This document shows, one piece after another, positions 43,498 through 53,800 of a stretch of DNA of 64,000 nucleotides (position 1 is its first letter; the number at the start of each line of letters is the position of its first letter). The notes beneath the pieces are model-generated. The model saw only the letters and a list, made by a program, of their open reading frames with translations. It had not been told where the DNA came from and ran no database searches. The stretch is taken from the NCBI RefSeq assembly GCF_041052385.1, contig NZ_CP163439.1, forward strand, positions 3,089,001-3,153,000, written 5' to 3'. The position numbers were made by a program, and so were the translations under genes. The DNA is from Streptomyces sp. R28 (GTDB taxonomy: Bacteria > Actinomycetota > Actinomycetes > Streptomycetales > Streptomycetaceae).

Positions 43498-45162
43498 CTA
43501 CGCCGCTGCGTTCTCCACGTTGCCGTGAACGGCGTTGCAGCCGCCGTCAGGGATACCTATGACTTCGACCGTGACGCCCCACTGCCCCAGGGTCTTGACG
43601 GTCTGCGCAAGCGTGACCTGGGAGAAGGCGAAGAGTGTCTCCGGGGTCAGTTCCGTCCCGCGCTTCAGGTGGATGGCGAAGACAAGCCGTCGGGGAATGA
43701 AGTCATCAGGGAGGCAACGACTGCCGCCACTCTTCTCGCGGACGACCCTGACGAACTCCGCGCGAACGGCAGCCGAGTTCTGCAACATCTGGACAGTCAC
43801 GAGTCCCTGGTTGAACAGGTGGCTGAGCGGGCCCGATCGGCCGTGAGCCGGCTTGACCAGGACCAGGGTGCCGTCGGGGGTCAAGTGGTCGCTGACCTCC
43901 AGGACATCGCGACGCTTGAGGGGGTTCTTCACGTAGGCGCGGTCGAGATTGATGAAGCCTCGCCCCTCTGAAGATTCTGACAGCTTCTGGTTGTACGTTT
44001 CCTCGTCGACGCCGAGTGGCCACGAGGGCAGGGTCATCGAGGGCGCCGGACTGATCACCCGAGAAACGATGTCCTTGACCTCGGACCGATAGATCGCGCC
44101 GATCTCGTACCAGGACTGGTCGAGCAGGCAGAACCGCCGCTCGCCGAGGCTCAGTTGCGCCTCGATCCAACGCAGTGCCTTGGTGGCGACCAGGTCGACC
44201 GCGTGGTGCTGGAAGAGGCAGACCCTGCCCTCGCGCAGTGCCTCCAAGCGGAGGCCGGGCTTACGCGTACGCACGCAGTCGAGGAGATGGACAACGGTCA
44301 GATCGTCCACCCGCCGCGTCCCGCCAGTGCCAATCTTCACCCCGAAGGCCACGGCCTCCTCATAGGCACTGATGTAGTCCGCCGGTACAGCAATCGTGAT
44401 CGCGCCGTCGTCGAAGCGTCCGAGGGCGTCATCCAAAGCGGAGTCGAGGGCTACGCGGGTCTTCGTATCCCGGACCGGTACAAGATGTTCGACGAACTCG
44501 AGTCCCTGCTGAGGCTCGAGCTCGCGGCAGATGCGGCCGATCTCTCGAATGTCTGCGATCAGGTCTCCGGGTTCGACACCGAGCCGAAGCCGCAGACCGC
44601 TGCCACCCTCCGCGCTGGTTGCCTTTCCCCGGCCGTACCGGGAGTACGTCAGCTCAGTACCGTCAAGGTAGCCGCCGATGCGAGACACGAGCTGGGCATA
44701 TTCCCGGACGCCAAGCGAGGGGACGGGGATGCCTCCGGGCACGATCGCGATGTCGGTCCTGGACTGTCCGAGGGTGTAGGCGACAAGTCCGCGGACCTGC
44801 TGGGGGTCGACCTGCCGGATGGCAAAGGAGAGGCCGAATCGGGGGTCCTTGATGTCCTCGGGTAGCAGGCGGAAGCCCTCATCGTGGGCGATGGCGTACA
44901 CCTCGCCGTCGACGGCGAGGAGCAGGAGCGCGGCCGTCCGACGCTTGGGCTCCGTGACTCGGATGCCCGTACTGCGCGCCATCACCGCGCACCAGGTTGC
45001 CTCGCAGTCCTTTCCAGCCCTGAGGAAGACCGCGGGCACACCCAGCCAGGCACTGGCGTCGTGCAGCTGGGCCTCCCAGCGGTCAAGTCGATCTCCCTCA
45101 ATCGCCGTCCTCATCGCCTCCACTGTGGGAGTGACATCGATGAGGCGGTAGAGGGTCGCCAT
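43498..45162 (-). CDS. TIGR04141/DUF6119 sporadically distributed protein
   Basis: A 554-residue protein of the TIGR04141 (DUF6119) family, proteins with patchy distribution typical of mobile accessory DNA. The N-terminal part reads TLYRLIDVTP, then GVPAVFLRAGKDCEATWCAVM and AIAHDEGFRLLPEDIKDPRFGLSFAIRQVDP. The C-terminal half has FCLLDQSWYEIG, GRGFINLDRAYVKNP, DVLEVSDHLTPDGTLVLVKPAHG and LSHLFNQGLVTVQML, all characteristic of the family. No catalytic residues are known to me. Its place between an integrase and a restriction operon suggests a defence or anti-invader role; this is inference. Confidence 0.78.
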   Translation of the reverse strand: MATLYRLIDVTPTVEAMRTAIEGDRLDRWEAQLHDASAWLGVPAVFLRAGKDCEATWCAVMARSTGIRVTEPKRRTAALLLLAVDGEVYAIAHDEGFRLLPEDIKDPRFGLSFAIRQVDPQQVRGLVAYTLGQSRTDIAIVPGGIPVPSLGVREYAQLVSRIGGYLDGTELTYSRYGRGKATSAEGGSGLRLRLGVEPGDLIADIREIGRICRELEPQQGLEFVEHLVPVRDTKTRVALDSALDDALGRFDDGAITIAVPADYISAYEEAVAFGVKIGTGGTRRVDDLTVVHLLDCVRTRKPGLRLEALREGRVCLFQHHAVDLVATKALRWIEAQLSLGERRFCLLDQSWYEIGAIYRSEVKDIVSRVISPAPSMTLPSWPLGVDEETYNQKLSESSEGRGFINLDRAYVKNPLKRRDVLEVSDHLTPDGTLVLVKPAHGRSGPLSHLFNQGLVTVQMLQNSAAVRAEFVRVVREKSGGSRCLPDDFIPRRLVFAIHLKRGTELTPETLFAFSQVTLAQTVKTLGQWGVTVEVIGIPDGGCNAVHGNVENAAA

Positions 45163-45276
45163 GGCGGTCGGGTGGGTGATTTCTTCCTCCGGTTGTTCGA
45201 GGTGGAGCCGATGCGCGCGGCATACCGGGTCTGTAAGCGGCGCGCGAGCAGCAGGCGTCTACGGTCGATCGCCGTG

Positions 45277-45540
45277 TCAGTGACGCCGTGTGATCTTCCG
45301 CGCTGTCGCATGGTCCCGCCGGGCGGGAGCCGAGGTGAGGTGCCAGCCGTGGCACCGTGGACAGTCATAGGAGCGGACAGGGGTCTTGACCCGCGCCGCG
45401 CCGTGAGCACGAATCCCAGCAAGCGCCAGGTCGGCGGCGATGCGGTCAACGAACCAGGTCTTGCCACAGGAGATCCGCTTCCCGGGGCGGCAGTGCCGTA
45501 AGGCCCGCTCGGCGGCGCGAACTCTGCGCTGATGGTGCAC
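45277..45540 (-). CDS. Small zinc-ribbon protein
   Basis: An 87-residue basic protein. The C-terminal half holds CPRCHGWHLTS, the CxxC half of a zinc ribbon followed by the HLTS signature seen in many phage and mobile-element proteins. Upstream are two further cysteines (HCRPGKRISC) that could complete the metal site. The GTG at 45540 has an excellent GGAGGAG site at 4 nt. A DNA- or RNA-binding role is inferred from the fold. Confidence 0.6.
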   Translation of the reverse strand: MHHQRRVRAAERALRHCRPGKRISCGKTWFVDRIAADLALAGIRAHGAARVKTPVRSYDCPRCHGWHLTSAPARRDHATARKITRRH

Positions 45541-45904
45541 TCTTCTCCTCCAGCTAGGCGATCTCGATCTCGCACCTCCCGACCTTCCATCTGGGCATGG
45601 ACATGACCACTCCACAGACAGCCGCTGCGACTTGGAGCAGGTTGGTTCAGGAGCGCTTGCAGGCCCGTAGCCCAGCCCCCTCTCGGGGGGTGCTGGCACG
45701 GCCTGAAGTGGGGAATCCGAAGGAGTCACCGGTCGACGCAGCGACTCCGCCGGTAAAGACGCTAGCGGCATACCTCAGCCCCCGCAAGACCCTTGTGTTC
45801 ATCCATGCCGCATAGCTCAAATGTACACAGAGGCGATGTGTACGATGACGTCGATGTTCACACGCACTTGCTGGAATGAGAGGCCTACAGATACGGTCAC
45901 CAAC
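45541..45904. other. Control region upstream of the restriction operon
   Basis: About 360 bp. A 72-codon plus-strand frame (45597-45815) exists but lacks a ribosome site and recognisable features, so I do not call it. The last 120 bp are less GC-rich and promoter-like, with TTGTGTTCATCC and an inverted repeat at 45823-45843. This is probably the promoter of the four-gene restriction operon. Confidence 0.45.
45823..45843. promoter_or_regulatory. Inverted repeat GTACAC-N9-GTGTAC, candidate operator
   Basis: Perfect 6-bp arms (45823-45828 and 45838-45843) with centre spacing suited to a dimeric HTH protein. It lies about 60-80 bp before the start of the HTH-methylase gene, which could bind it itself. 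ATGTGTACGATGA (45836-45848) matches 12 of 13 bases with 37888-37900 near the integrase. Confidence 0.45.
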
Positions 45905-47680
45905 ATGACCTCAGACCAGCACGACGAGCTGACAGCCGCTGAGATCGCGCGGCTGGCCGGTGTCGGCCGTGCTGCCGTCTCCAACTGGCGACGCCGCTAC
46001 CCGGGCTTCCCAAAGCGGGTCGGCGGCACCCCGCAACGTCCGACGTTCTCTCGGGAAGAGGTTGAGAAGTGGCTGAAGGCCACCGGCAAGAGCGACCAAC
46101 TGGCAACCGCCGGCCGCACGGAGACCGGGACTCAGCGCATCAGCGACCTGTCACAGTTCGTCGGCGGCGGCCCTAGTTACACGCGAGAGCCGGAGCACAG
46201 TCTTGCCGACCTCACACCTGGCCAGTTGCTGGCGAGGGTGATGACGTCCCTACTGCCGCAGTCAACGGCGGAGGCCACGCCAAACCACGCAGACGACACC
46301 GACGCGCACGATACGGACGTGTCTGTTGTGCTCGACCCTGCCTGCGCCGATGCGACGCTGTTGATGGCCGTCGCCGACAGGTTCGGCAGCGACGTCAAGC
46401 TCGTAGGACAGGAGATCGACGAGCTGGCTGCCGCGAAGGCGAAAGCCGCGCTACACCTGCGGAACGACACCCAGAGCGTTCAGTACGAGATCCACTCCGG
46501 CGATTCCTTGCTGAACAACCAGCTCAGCACCTACTTGGGCGCATCTGCAGCTGTCATCTGCGAGCCGCCCTTCGACCTGCCGCAGTGGCCAGCAGCCAAG
46601 CTGGCCGGCGATCAGCGTTGGAGGTTCGGCGTCCCCTCTCCCCGCGACCCCGAACTAGCCTGGGTACAGCACTGCTACGCACACCTGCGCCCGCACGGTG
46701 TGGCCGTGATCGCAGTGTCCCCACGCACCGGTATCCAGCCGTCCGGGCGGGACATCCGCGCGGCGTTGGTCCGCTCCGGTGCCCTGCGCAGCGTGATCGC
46801 GCTGCCGACGGGGATGGGCTCAACACCAGACACAAGCATCCACGTCTGGGTCTTGCGACGCCCCTACGGCACCCCCACCGCCGATACCGTAGACATGATC
46901 GACTTGTCGGGACTGAGTGATGCTGCCGATGTCCCAGATGGAGACGCCGCCTGGCGAGACATCGTCCGCGGCGACAGCCCGGCCCTCTCCCGCGCCGTGC
47001 CGTCTCAGGAACTCCTCGACGGAGACGTCAGCCTCCTGCCCTCCCGGTACGTCAGCGCACAAGTGGAGGCGACCCCCGACGACTTCGCTCGCGTCACCGG
47101 TCGACTGCAGGCCCTCTATAGGCACGTCGGACAGGGATTGCCGAACTTCGCCGCACCCGCCGCTCAGGTCCGCCACACTTACGTCTCCTTCACCGAACTG
47201 GAACGTACAGGAGCACTGAGAATCCGCTCACGCGAGACCACCCCGAGCGCTGGCGCCCTTCTCGTGCGCACGCTCGGTCGGCCGCCAGTCGTGGCAACTG
47301 GCACCGCTGAGGACGGGATCGGTGTGGCCCAGATCGTCGAGATCAACGCCGACCGGTTGGACCCGCACTTCGTCATGGCCTTTCTGCAGGCCGACGCTCA
47401 AGCTCTGCCAGTGGCCAACACCCTCGGTGCGCTCAACCGCGAAGATTTGCGCCGTTGCCGCATCCCCCGCCTACCTCTCGCCGAGCAGCGCCGCTACGGG
47501 GACGCGTTCCGCTACCTGCAACAACTGCAGGACACGCTCACGGCACTCGCGAAGGCGAGCTCGCATGTAATCGACCAAACCCTCCACGCACTGACCACGG
47601 GTGTTCTGGCACCGGGCTTCTCCGTGGCGCAGGCCACTGATGGTGCTGTTGCGACCGACAACGAGACGAGAGAGCTGTGA
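45905..47680 (+). CDS. HTH-fused N6-adenine methylase-like protein with altered catalytic motifs
   Basis: A 591-residue protein. The N-terminal HTH (about 8-57; LTAAEIARLAGVGRAAVSNWRRRYPGFP and FSREEVEKWLK) is followed by a methylase fold related to HsdM. Motif I is DPACAD (144-149) instead of DPACGTG, and motif IV is EPPF (220-223) instead of NPPF/Y, so adenine methylation is doubtful. The C-terminal 200 residues resemble a specificity-type region (LSPLAEQRR-like end, here LPLAEQRRYGDAF). ATG 45905 is used, but upstream in-frame ATGs to 45821 are possible. Its stop overlaps hsdM (GTGA). It may be a regulator or an accessory subunit of the restriction complex. Confidence 0.72.
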   Translation: MTSDQHDELTAAEIARLAGVGRAAVSNWRRRYPGFPKRVGGTPQRPTFSREEVEKWLKATGKSDQLATAGRTETGTQRISDLSQFVGGGPSYTREPEHSLADLTPGQLLARVMTSLLPQSTAEATPNHADDTDAHDTDVSVVLDPACADATLLMAVADRFGSDVKLVGQEIDELAAAKAKAALHLRNDTQSVQYEIHSGDSLLNNQLSTYLGASAAVICEPPFDLPQWPAAKLAGDQRWRFGVPSPRDPELAWVQHCYAHLRPHGVAVIAVSPRTGIQPSGRDIRAALVRSGALRSVIALPTGMGSTPDTSIHVWVLRRPYGTPTADTVDMIDLSGLSDAADVPDGDAAWRDIVRGDSPALSRAVPSQELLDGDVSLLPSRYVSAQVEATPDDFARVTGRLQALYRHVGQGLPNFAAPAAQVRHTYVSFTELERTGALRIRSRETTPSAGALLVRTLGRPPVVATGTAEDGIGVAQIVEINADRLDPHFVMAFLQADAQALPVANTLGALNREDLRRCRIPRLPLAEQRRYGDAFRYLQQLQDTLTALAKASSHVIDQTLHALTTGVLAPGFSVAQATDGAVATDNETREL

Positions 47681-49650
47681 CTTCAGGCCCCACACATTCC
47701 AAGATGGCGAACGACATCTGGTCGGTCGCCGACCTGCTGCGCGGCGATTACAAGCGGCACGAGTACGGACAGGTAATCCTACCGTTCACGCTGCTGCGCC
47801 GCCTCGACGCGGTGATGGCCCCGACGCGTCAGGCGGTGTGGGACCGCGATGCCTCCCTCAACATCCAGAACAAGACCCGCATGCTGGAGGTCGCAGCGAA
47901 GCTGCCCTTCTACAACACCTCCAAGCAGGACTTCTCAACCATCGCCGGCGATCCGCAGACTGTCGCGAAGAATCTGCGCGACTACATCAACGGCTTCTCC
48001 TCCAACGTCCAGAGAATCCTGGAACGCTTCGACCTGGACAACGAGATCACCCGGCTCGCGGGCGCGAAGCTCCTTTATGAGGTTGTTGGCAGGTTCGCCA
48101 AGATGCGCGACCTCGACAAGCTCACCAACCACGACATGGGCTACGTCTTCGAGCACCTGATCCGCAAATTCGCCGAGGACTCCAACGAGACCGCCGGTGA
48201 GCACTTCACCCCGCGCGAAGTCATCAAGTTGATGGTCAATCTGCTGATCGCCCCGGACGCGGACACCATCGCCGCCGAGGGCCAGGTCATCAACATCCTC
48301 GACCCGGCCTGCGGCACTGGTGGCATGCTCACTGCGGCCGAGGACCACATCAAGTCGATCAATCCGAATGCCGAGGTCTTCCTCTTCGGACAAGAAATCA
48401 ACGCCGAGTCCTGGGCGGTCTGCCAGTCGGACATGCTCATGCGCAACCAGCGCGGCCACATCCACTTCGGCAACTCTTTCAGCGACGACGGGAATCCGGA
48501 CCGGAAGTTCGACTACATGCTGGCTAACCCGCCATTCGGTGTGGAGTGGAAGAAGGTCAAGGACGCGGTAGAGGACGAGGCCAAGATCGGCCACGCCGGC
48601 CGCTTCGGCGCGGGGACGCCGCGTATCAACGACGGCTCGTTCCTCTTCCTGCAGCACATGATCTCCAAGATGGAGGCTGTTGAGGGCAAGGGATCCCGGC
48701 TGGCGATCGTCTTCAACGGTTCGCCGCTTTTCACCGGCGCCGCCGAGTCCGGCGAGTCGAAGATCCGCCAGTGGATCCTAGAAAACGACTGGCTGGAGGG
48801 AATCGTCGCCGTTCCGGACCAGCTTTTCTACAACACTGGTATTTCCACATACTTCTGGATCCTCACCAACCGCAAGACCGAGAAGCTGCGTGGCAAGGTG
48901 ATCCTGCTCGACGCCCGCGACCAGTGGCAAAAGTTGCGTAAGTCCCTGGGAGACAAGCGCAAGAAGATCACGGACGGACAGATCAAGCACATCACCGAGC
49001 TGTACGTCGACGCCATCAGGGTCGCGGAAAACCCCGGACACACGGACCACGCCAAGGTGAAGATCTTCAGCAACCGCGACTTCGGCTATCACCGCATCAC
49101 CGTCGAGCGCCCACTCAAACTCCACTTCGAGATCACAGAGGACACTCTCGCCGCACTCGAAAACTCGAAAGCCCTGGCCAAGTGGGACGGCCGCAAGGCA
49201 TTCACCGCAGCACTCAGGGAGCTGCTCGGCTCGGTCTGGTGGACGAAGCAGGAGGCCACCGACGCGATGCACGCGGCCGTCGCAGGAGCGGGGGCCTTGT
49301 GGCCAAGTGCGGCAGCTCTACAGAAGGGCGTGTGGGGTGCGGTCTCGGTATCCGACCCCGAGGGCGAGGTTCAGCAGGACAAGAAGGGCAACGTCCTACC
49401 TGACCCAGACTTGCGCGACTACGAGAACGTCCCGCTCGACGAGGATATCGATACCTATTTCACCCGCGAGGTCATCCCGCACGTCCCGGACGCCTGGATC
49501 GATTACGACAAGACCAAGGTCGGTTACGAGATCCCCTTCACACGGCACTTCTACGTGTACACCCCGCCGCGTCCGCTGGCGGAGATTGACGCAGAACTGC
49601 GCGAACTGGAGGCACAGATCCAGAAGCTTCTAGGGGAGGTGACGAAGTGA
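47677..49650 (+). CDS. hsdM: Type I restriction-modification methylase subunit HsdM
   Basis: A 657-residue N6-adenine methyltransferase subunit. The N-terminal helical HsdM domain (IWSVADLLRGDYKRHEYGQVILPFTLLRRLD) is followed by an intact catalytic core: motif I DPACGTGG at 209-216 and motif IV NPPF at 284-287. The C-terminal extension carries a long helical end (IDAELRELEAQIQKLLGEV) for contact with HsdS. It methylates the host recognition site with HsdS. The GTG start overlaps the previous stop, and the stop overlaps hsdS (GTGA). Confidence 0.95.
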   Translation: MTSGPTHSKMANDIWSVADLLRGDYKRHEYGQVILPFTLLRRLDAVMAPTRQAVWDRDASLNIQNKTRMLEVAAKLPFYNTSKQDFSTIAGDPQTVAKNLRDYINGFSSNVQRILERFDLDNEITRLAGAKLLYEVVGRFAKMRDLDKLTNHDMGYVFEHLIRKFAEDSNETAGEHFTPREVIKLMVNLLIAPDADTIAAEGQVINILDPACGTGGMLTAAEDHIKSINPNAEVFLFGQEINAESWAVCQSDMLMRNQRGHIHFGNSFSDDGNPDRKFDYMLANPPFGVEWKKVKDAVEDEAKIGHAGRFGAGTPRINDGSFLFLQHMISKMEAVEGKGSRLAIVFNGSPLFTGAAESGESKIRQWILENDWLEGIVAVPDQLFYNTGISTYFWILTNRKTEKLRGKVILLDARDQWQKLRKSLGDKRKKITDGQIKHITELYVDAIRVAENPGHTDHAKVKIFSNRDFGYHRITVERPLKLHFEITEDTLAALENSKALAKWDGRKAFTAALRELLGSVWWTKQEATDAMHAAVAGAGALWPSAAALQKGVWGAVSVSDPEGEVQQDKKGNVLPDPDLRDYENVPLDEDIDTYFTREVIPHVPDAWIDYDKTKVGYEIPFTRHFYVYTPPRPLAEIDAELRELEAQIQKLLGEVTK

Positions 49651-50858
49651 GTCACAAGCGCATTAAATTTCAGTGTCGAGTAATTGATCAGAGAGCCGGG
49701 AAAGATCAGCCTCCACTGATGGCGGTTTCGATCCATCACGGAGTGGTGCGACGCGACTCACTAACCGATGATCTCCCTCGCGCAGAAGACCTAAGTAACT
49801 ACAAGCTATGCGAAACAGGCGACATTGTCCTAAACCGCATGCGCGCGTTTCAAGGCGCAATCGGGATCAGCTCTCAACGCGGAATTGTTAGCCCTGACTA
49901 TCTGGTCCTCCGGCCAGGGCCAGATGTCGATGCTGGCTACCTACACCACTTGTTCCGCTCCGCATGGTTCGTTGGAGAGATGGTGTCTCGCCTCCGAGGG
50001 ATCGGCAACACTGAAAACGGATCAGTGCGCACGCCGCGTATCAACTCTGAAGATCTCCTGGACATCGAAGTTCCCTTCCCCTCTCTGAACGAGCAGCGCC
50101 GCATCGCCGATTTCCTCGACGTTGAGACCACCAGGATCGATCAACTGATCAGCGATCAGTCACGCGTAATCTCGCTCCTAGATGAGCGGGTCAGTAGTCA
50201 AATTCTCGGAATCATTGGAGGAAGCAGGCTCGCAATTACAGGCGGAACTAATATTTCTCCGATCCGGAGGTTGCTGGTTAAGCTCAACCGGGCAACCATG
50301 GCCACCGACGAGGTCATCACCGCATTCCGAGACGGACAGGTTACGACTCGCAACGCGAGGCGCAATGAAGGCTACACACTCGCAACTAGCACTGAACCCC
50401 AGGGCCAGGGTGTGAAAGTTGGCGACATCGTCATCCATGGACTAGACGGTTTCGCCGGAGCTATCGGAGATTCCGAAGCTGTCGGAAACTGTAGCCCCGT
50501 CTATCATGTGTGCACCCCACTTGACGGTGGAAACCCTGCTTTCTACGGTCGTCTTCTTCGCGTATTGGCCGTCGAAGGATATCTTGGATTGTTCGCCTCG
50601 AGCACGAGGGAACGTGCAGTGGACTTCCGCAGTTGGGATCTCTTTGGGAATATTCCAGTACCCCGAGTGGATATCGCCGTACAGCATGAGATCGGGGAAT
50701 CGGTAGTTAGCATTCGCCCACTCCGCGAAAGAGTCACCCGCTTCAACGAACGCTTGGCCGAGCGCCGTCAGGCCCTGATCACAGCAGCCGTCACGGGCCA
50801 AATCGACGTGACGACCGCACGCCCCCAGCTTCCGTCCGCAGGAGGTGTCTCCTCATGA
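49647..50858 (+). CDS. hsdS: Type I restriction specificity subunit HsdS
   Basis: A 403-residue specificity subunit with two target-recognition domains, each followed by a conserved helix. The central dimerisation helix contains PSLNEQRRIADFLDVETTRIDQLI, and the terminal one SIRPLRERVTRFNERLAERRQALI. The sequence is clearly less GC-rich than its neighbours, with codons such as ATA, AAT and CTA that are rare elsewhere here, typical of exchanged HsdS genes. It overlaps hsdM (GTGA) and hsdR (ATGA). Confidence 0.93.
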   Translation: MSHKRIKFQCRVIDQRAGKDQPPLMAVSIHHGVVRRDSLTDDLPRAEDLSNYKLCETGDIVLNRMRAFQGAIGISSQRGIVSPDYLVLRPGPDVDAGYLHHLFRSAWFVGEMVSRLRGIGNTENGSVRTPRINSEDLLDIEVPFPSLNEQRRIADFLDVETTRIDQLISDQSRVISLLDERVSSQILGIIGGSRLAITGGTNISPIRRLLVKLNRATMATDEVITAFRDGQVTTRNARRNEGYTLATSTEPQGQGVKVGDIVIHGLDGFAGAIGDSEAVGNCSPVYHVCTPLDGGNPAFYGRLLRVLAVEGYLGLFASSTRERAVDFRSWDLFGNIPVPRVDIAVQHEIGESVVSIRPLRERVTRFNERLAERRQALITAAVTGQIDVTTARPQLPSAGGVSS

Positions 50859-53800
50859 GCGCGGGATCCCACACCGAGACTGCCTTCGAGAACCGGGTCG
50901 AGGCTGAGCTACTCGCACGCGGCTGGTGCCAGGCGCGGGGAACGTTCGATGCCGAACTCGCCATCGATGCAGACGAGATGTACCGGTTCATCGACGCAAC
51001 GCAGGCTGAGAACTGGAACCGGCTCGTCGGCTTCTACGGGGACGACCGGACCGCCGCAAAAGGGCAGTTCACCCAACGCGTGGCCGCCGAGATCGACGCG
51101 CGGGGAGTCCTGGATGTGCTGCGCCAGGGCGTACGCGATCGTGGCGTACAGATCGACCTTGCGTACTTCCGACCCGGTCACACCCTGGCTGCCGACGCCC
51201 TGGCCGAGTACGACGCGAATATCCTTACCGTGGTACGGCAGTTGCACTACAGCGTGCGGCGTCCGAGCCATTCGCTGGACCTGGCGTTCTTCGTGAACGG
51301 ACTGCCCGTGGCGAGCGCCGAGCTGAAGAACCCCAACACCGGCCAGAACGCCGACCATGCCATCGCGCAGTACCGCCGCCGGGACCCGAACGAGGTGTTC
51401 TTCGCCAAGAGGACACTGGTCCACTTCGCGGTCGACCCGGACCGGGCCTTCATCACCACGCGGCTACGGGGCGCAGAGACTCAGTTCCTGCCATTCAACA
51501 TCGGCTCAAACGGGCCGGGGGTGTCAGGCGGGGCGGGGAACCCGCCGGCGCCGGACGGAGGCGTCGCTGTCGCCTACCTCTGGGAGCAGATCTGGCAGCG
51601 TGACAACTGGCTGGAGATCCTGCACCGCTTCCTGCACATCCAGTTGCCGGACAAGAAGGGTGTGCGGGCAAACCCGAACACCTCTCCGCGCATCTTCCCC
51701 CGCTACCACCAGTGGGACGCGGTCCAAAAGATGATCGCCCACGCCCGGGATCACGGTGCTGGACACAACTACCTCATCCAGCACTCGGCGGGCTCGGGCA
51801 AGTCGAACACGATCGCCTGGCTCGCGCACCGTCTGTCGAACCTTTACGACGCCGCCAACCAGCCCGTGTTCCACAAGATCATCGTGATCACAGATCGGGT
51901 CGTACTCGACCGCCAACTGCAGCGGACTATCTTCCAGTTCGACCACACTCCCGGTGTCGTCAAGAAGATCGATCAAGACTCCACTCAGTTGGCCTCGGCC
52001 CTCGACGACGCCACGTCGAAGATCGTCATCAGCACACTGCAGATGTACCCATATGTGCTGGGGAAGATCGCCGACATGGGCCTTCAGGGCAAGCGCTACG
52101 CGGTGGTCATCGACGAGGCGCATTCCTCGCAGGGTGGGGAGTCTGCGATCAAGCTCAAGAAGGCCCTCGGCGAGAACGCGGCCCCCCGCGAGGAGGACGA
52201 GGACGAGGTCGAGTACATGACGCGGGTGCGCGGCAGGCAACCGAACCTGTCGTACTTCGCGTTCACCGCCACGCCGAAGTCCCCAACGCTGAAGCTGTTC
52301 GGCGCCTTCGATCCGGACCGGGTTCATCCACGCACCGGCGAGAAGGGCATGTACGTGCCCTTCCATATCTACTCGATGCGGCAAGCGATCGAGGAGGGCT
52401 TCATCCTCGATGTCCTCGCGAACTACATCACCTACGACACCAAGTGGCGATTGCGGAACGAGGCGGTACAGAAGGCAGAGTCGGACGTCGCCAATCCAGA
52501 GGTGGACTCGTCCAAGGCAAAGCGCGAGCTGGTCCGCTACGCCGAGCAGCACCCCAAGTCCCTGGAGCAAAAGGCGAAGCTGATCGTCGACGACTTCCGG
52601 GAGAACATCGCCGGGCGGCTCGGCGGCCGAGCCAAGGCCATGGTCGTCACGCCCGACCGGCCACACGCGCTAGGCCTCTACCAGGCGATCCGCTCCTACG
52701 TTGAGCTGCGCGGGTACACAGACTGCGGCACGCTCGTCGCGTTCTCGGGGCCGCTCAAAGACGAATCCACCGGGTTGGAGTTCACCGAGGCTCAGCTCAA
52801 TGGCTTCCCCGAAGCCCGGCTACCGGAGCGCTTCGCCTATACCAAGGCGGACGATCCGCAGGCCGTCGCTCGCAACCAGGAGGAGTACCGGCTTCTTGTG
52901 GTCGCGGAGAAGTACCAGACGGGGTTCGATCAGCCCCTGCTGTGCGCAATGTACGTTGACAAGCCGCTCCCTGGTGTCGCGGCGGTGCAGACGCTGTCCC
53001 GGCTCAACCGCATCCACCCTCTCAAGGCCCAGGAGGACGTACACGTCCTAGACTTCGTCAACACGGCGACCGAGATAAAGGAGGCCTTCGCGGACTGGTT
53101 CGAGGCCACCATCAGTGAGCCGACCGACCCGAACCTGCTGTACACCAAGCAGCGCGAGGTGATGACGTACGAGCTGCTGGTCGCCTCCGAAATGGAGGCG
53201 TTCATCCGAGTTCTGGCTGTAGCCGGACCCGACCGGATGACGGACGCAGCCGAACGCAGGCTCCATGCCCAGCTGCACGAGTACCTCAAGCCCGCGCTCG
53301 ATCGCTTCGCAGATCTGGCGACCGACGAGCAGGAGGGCTTCCGCACCGCGCTGCGAGACTATGTACGCGCCTATAGCCTCATCGCGCAAATCGTCGACTG
53401 GGGCGACCGCGACCTGGAGCGCCTGTACCAGTACGGCCGCATCCTGCTGCTCCGGCTCCCGGGCCGACCGTCAACGTCGGTCGACATAGGCGACGCTGAC
53501 CTGAGCCACTTCCGTCTCGAATACACCGGGCGTCACAACGTCTCGCTGTCCCCCGTAGGGGACCGCGACGTACGCGGCCACGCAGCGGACGGAGGGGGTT
53601 ACCGAGAGCCTGAAGTCAAGCCGCTGTCGGAGGTGATCGAGGAGCTGAACGAGCGGTTCGGACTGGGCCTGGGCACATCCGACCAGATCCTTGTCTACCA
53701 GCAGGTCGTTGGGCTGGTAGAGGACACGGGAATGCAGCAGATTGCGCTCATGAACGACGAGAACCGATTCGGCCAGGTTGCCGACGACCGGCTCGACGAC

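Noticed and set aside
45597-45815. 72-codon plus-strand frame before the restriction operon
   Set aside because: No ribosome site, no recognisable features, ends in the promoter-like region.
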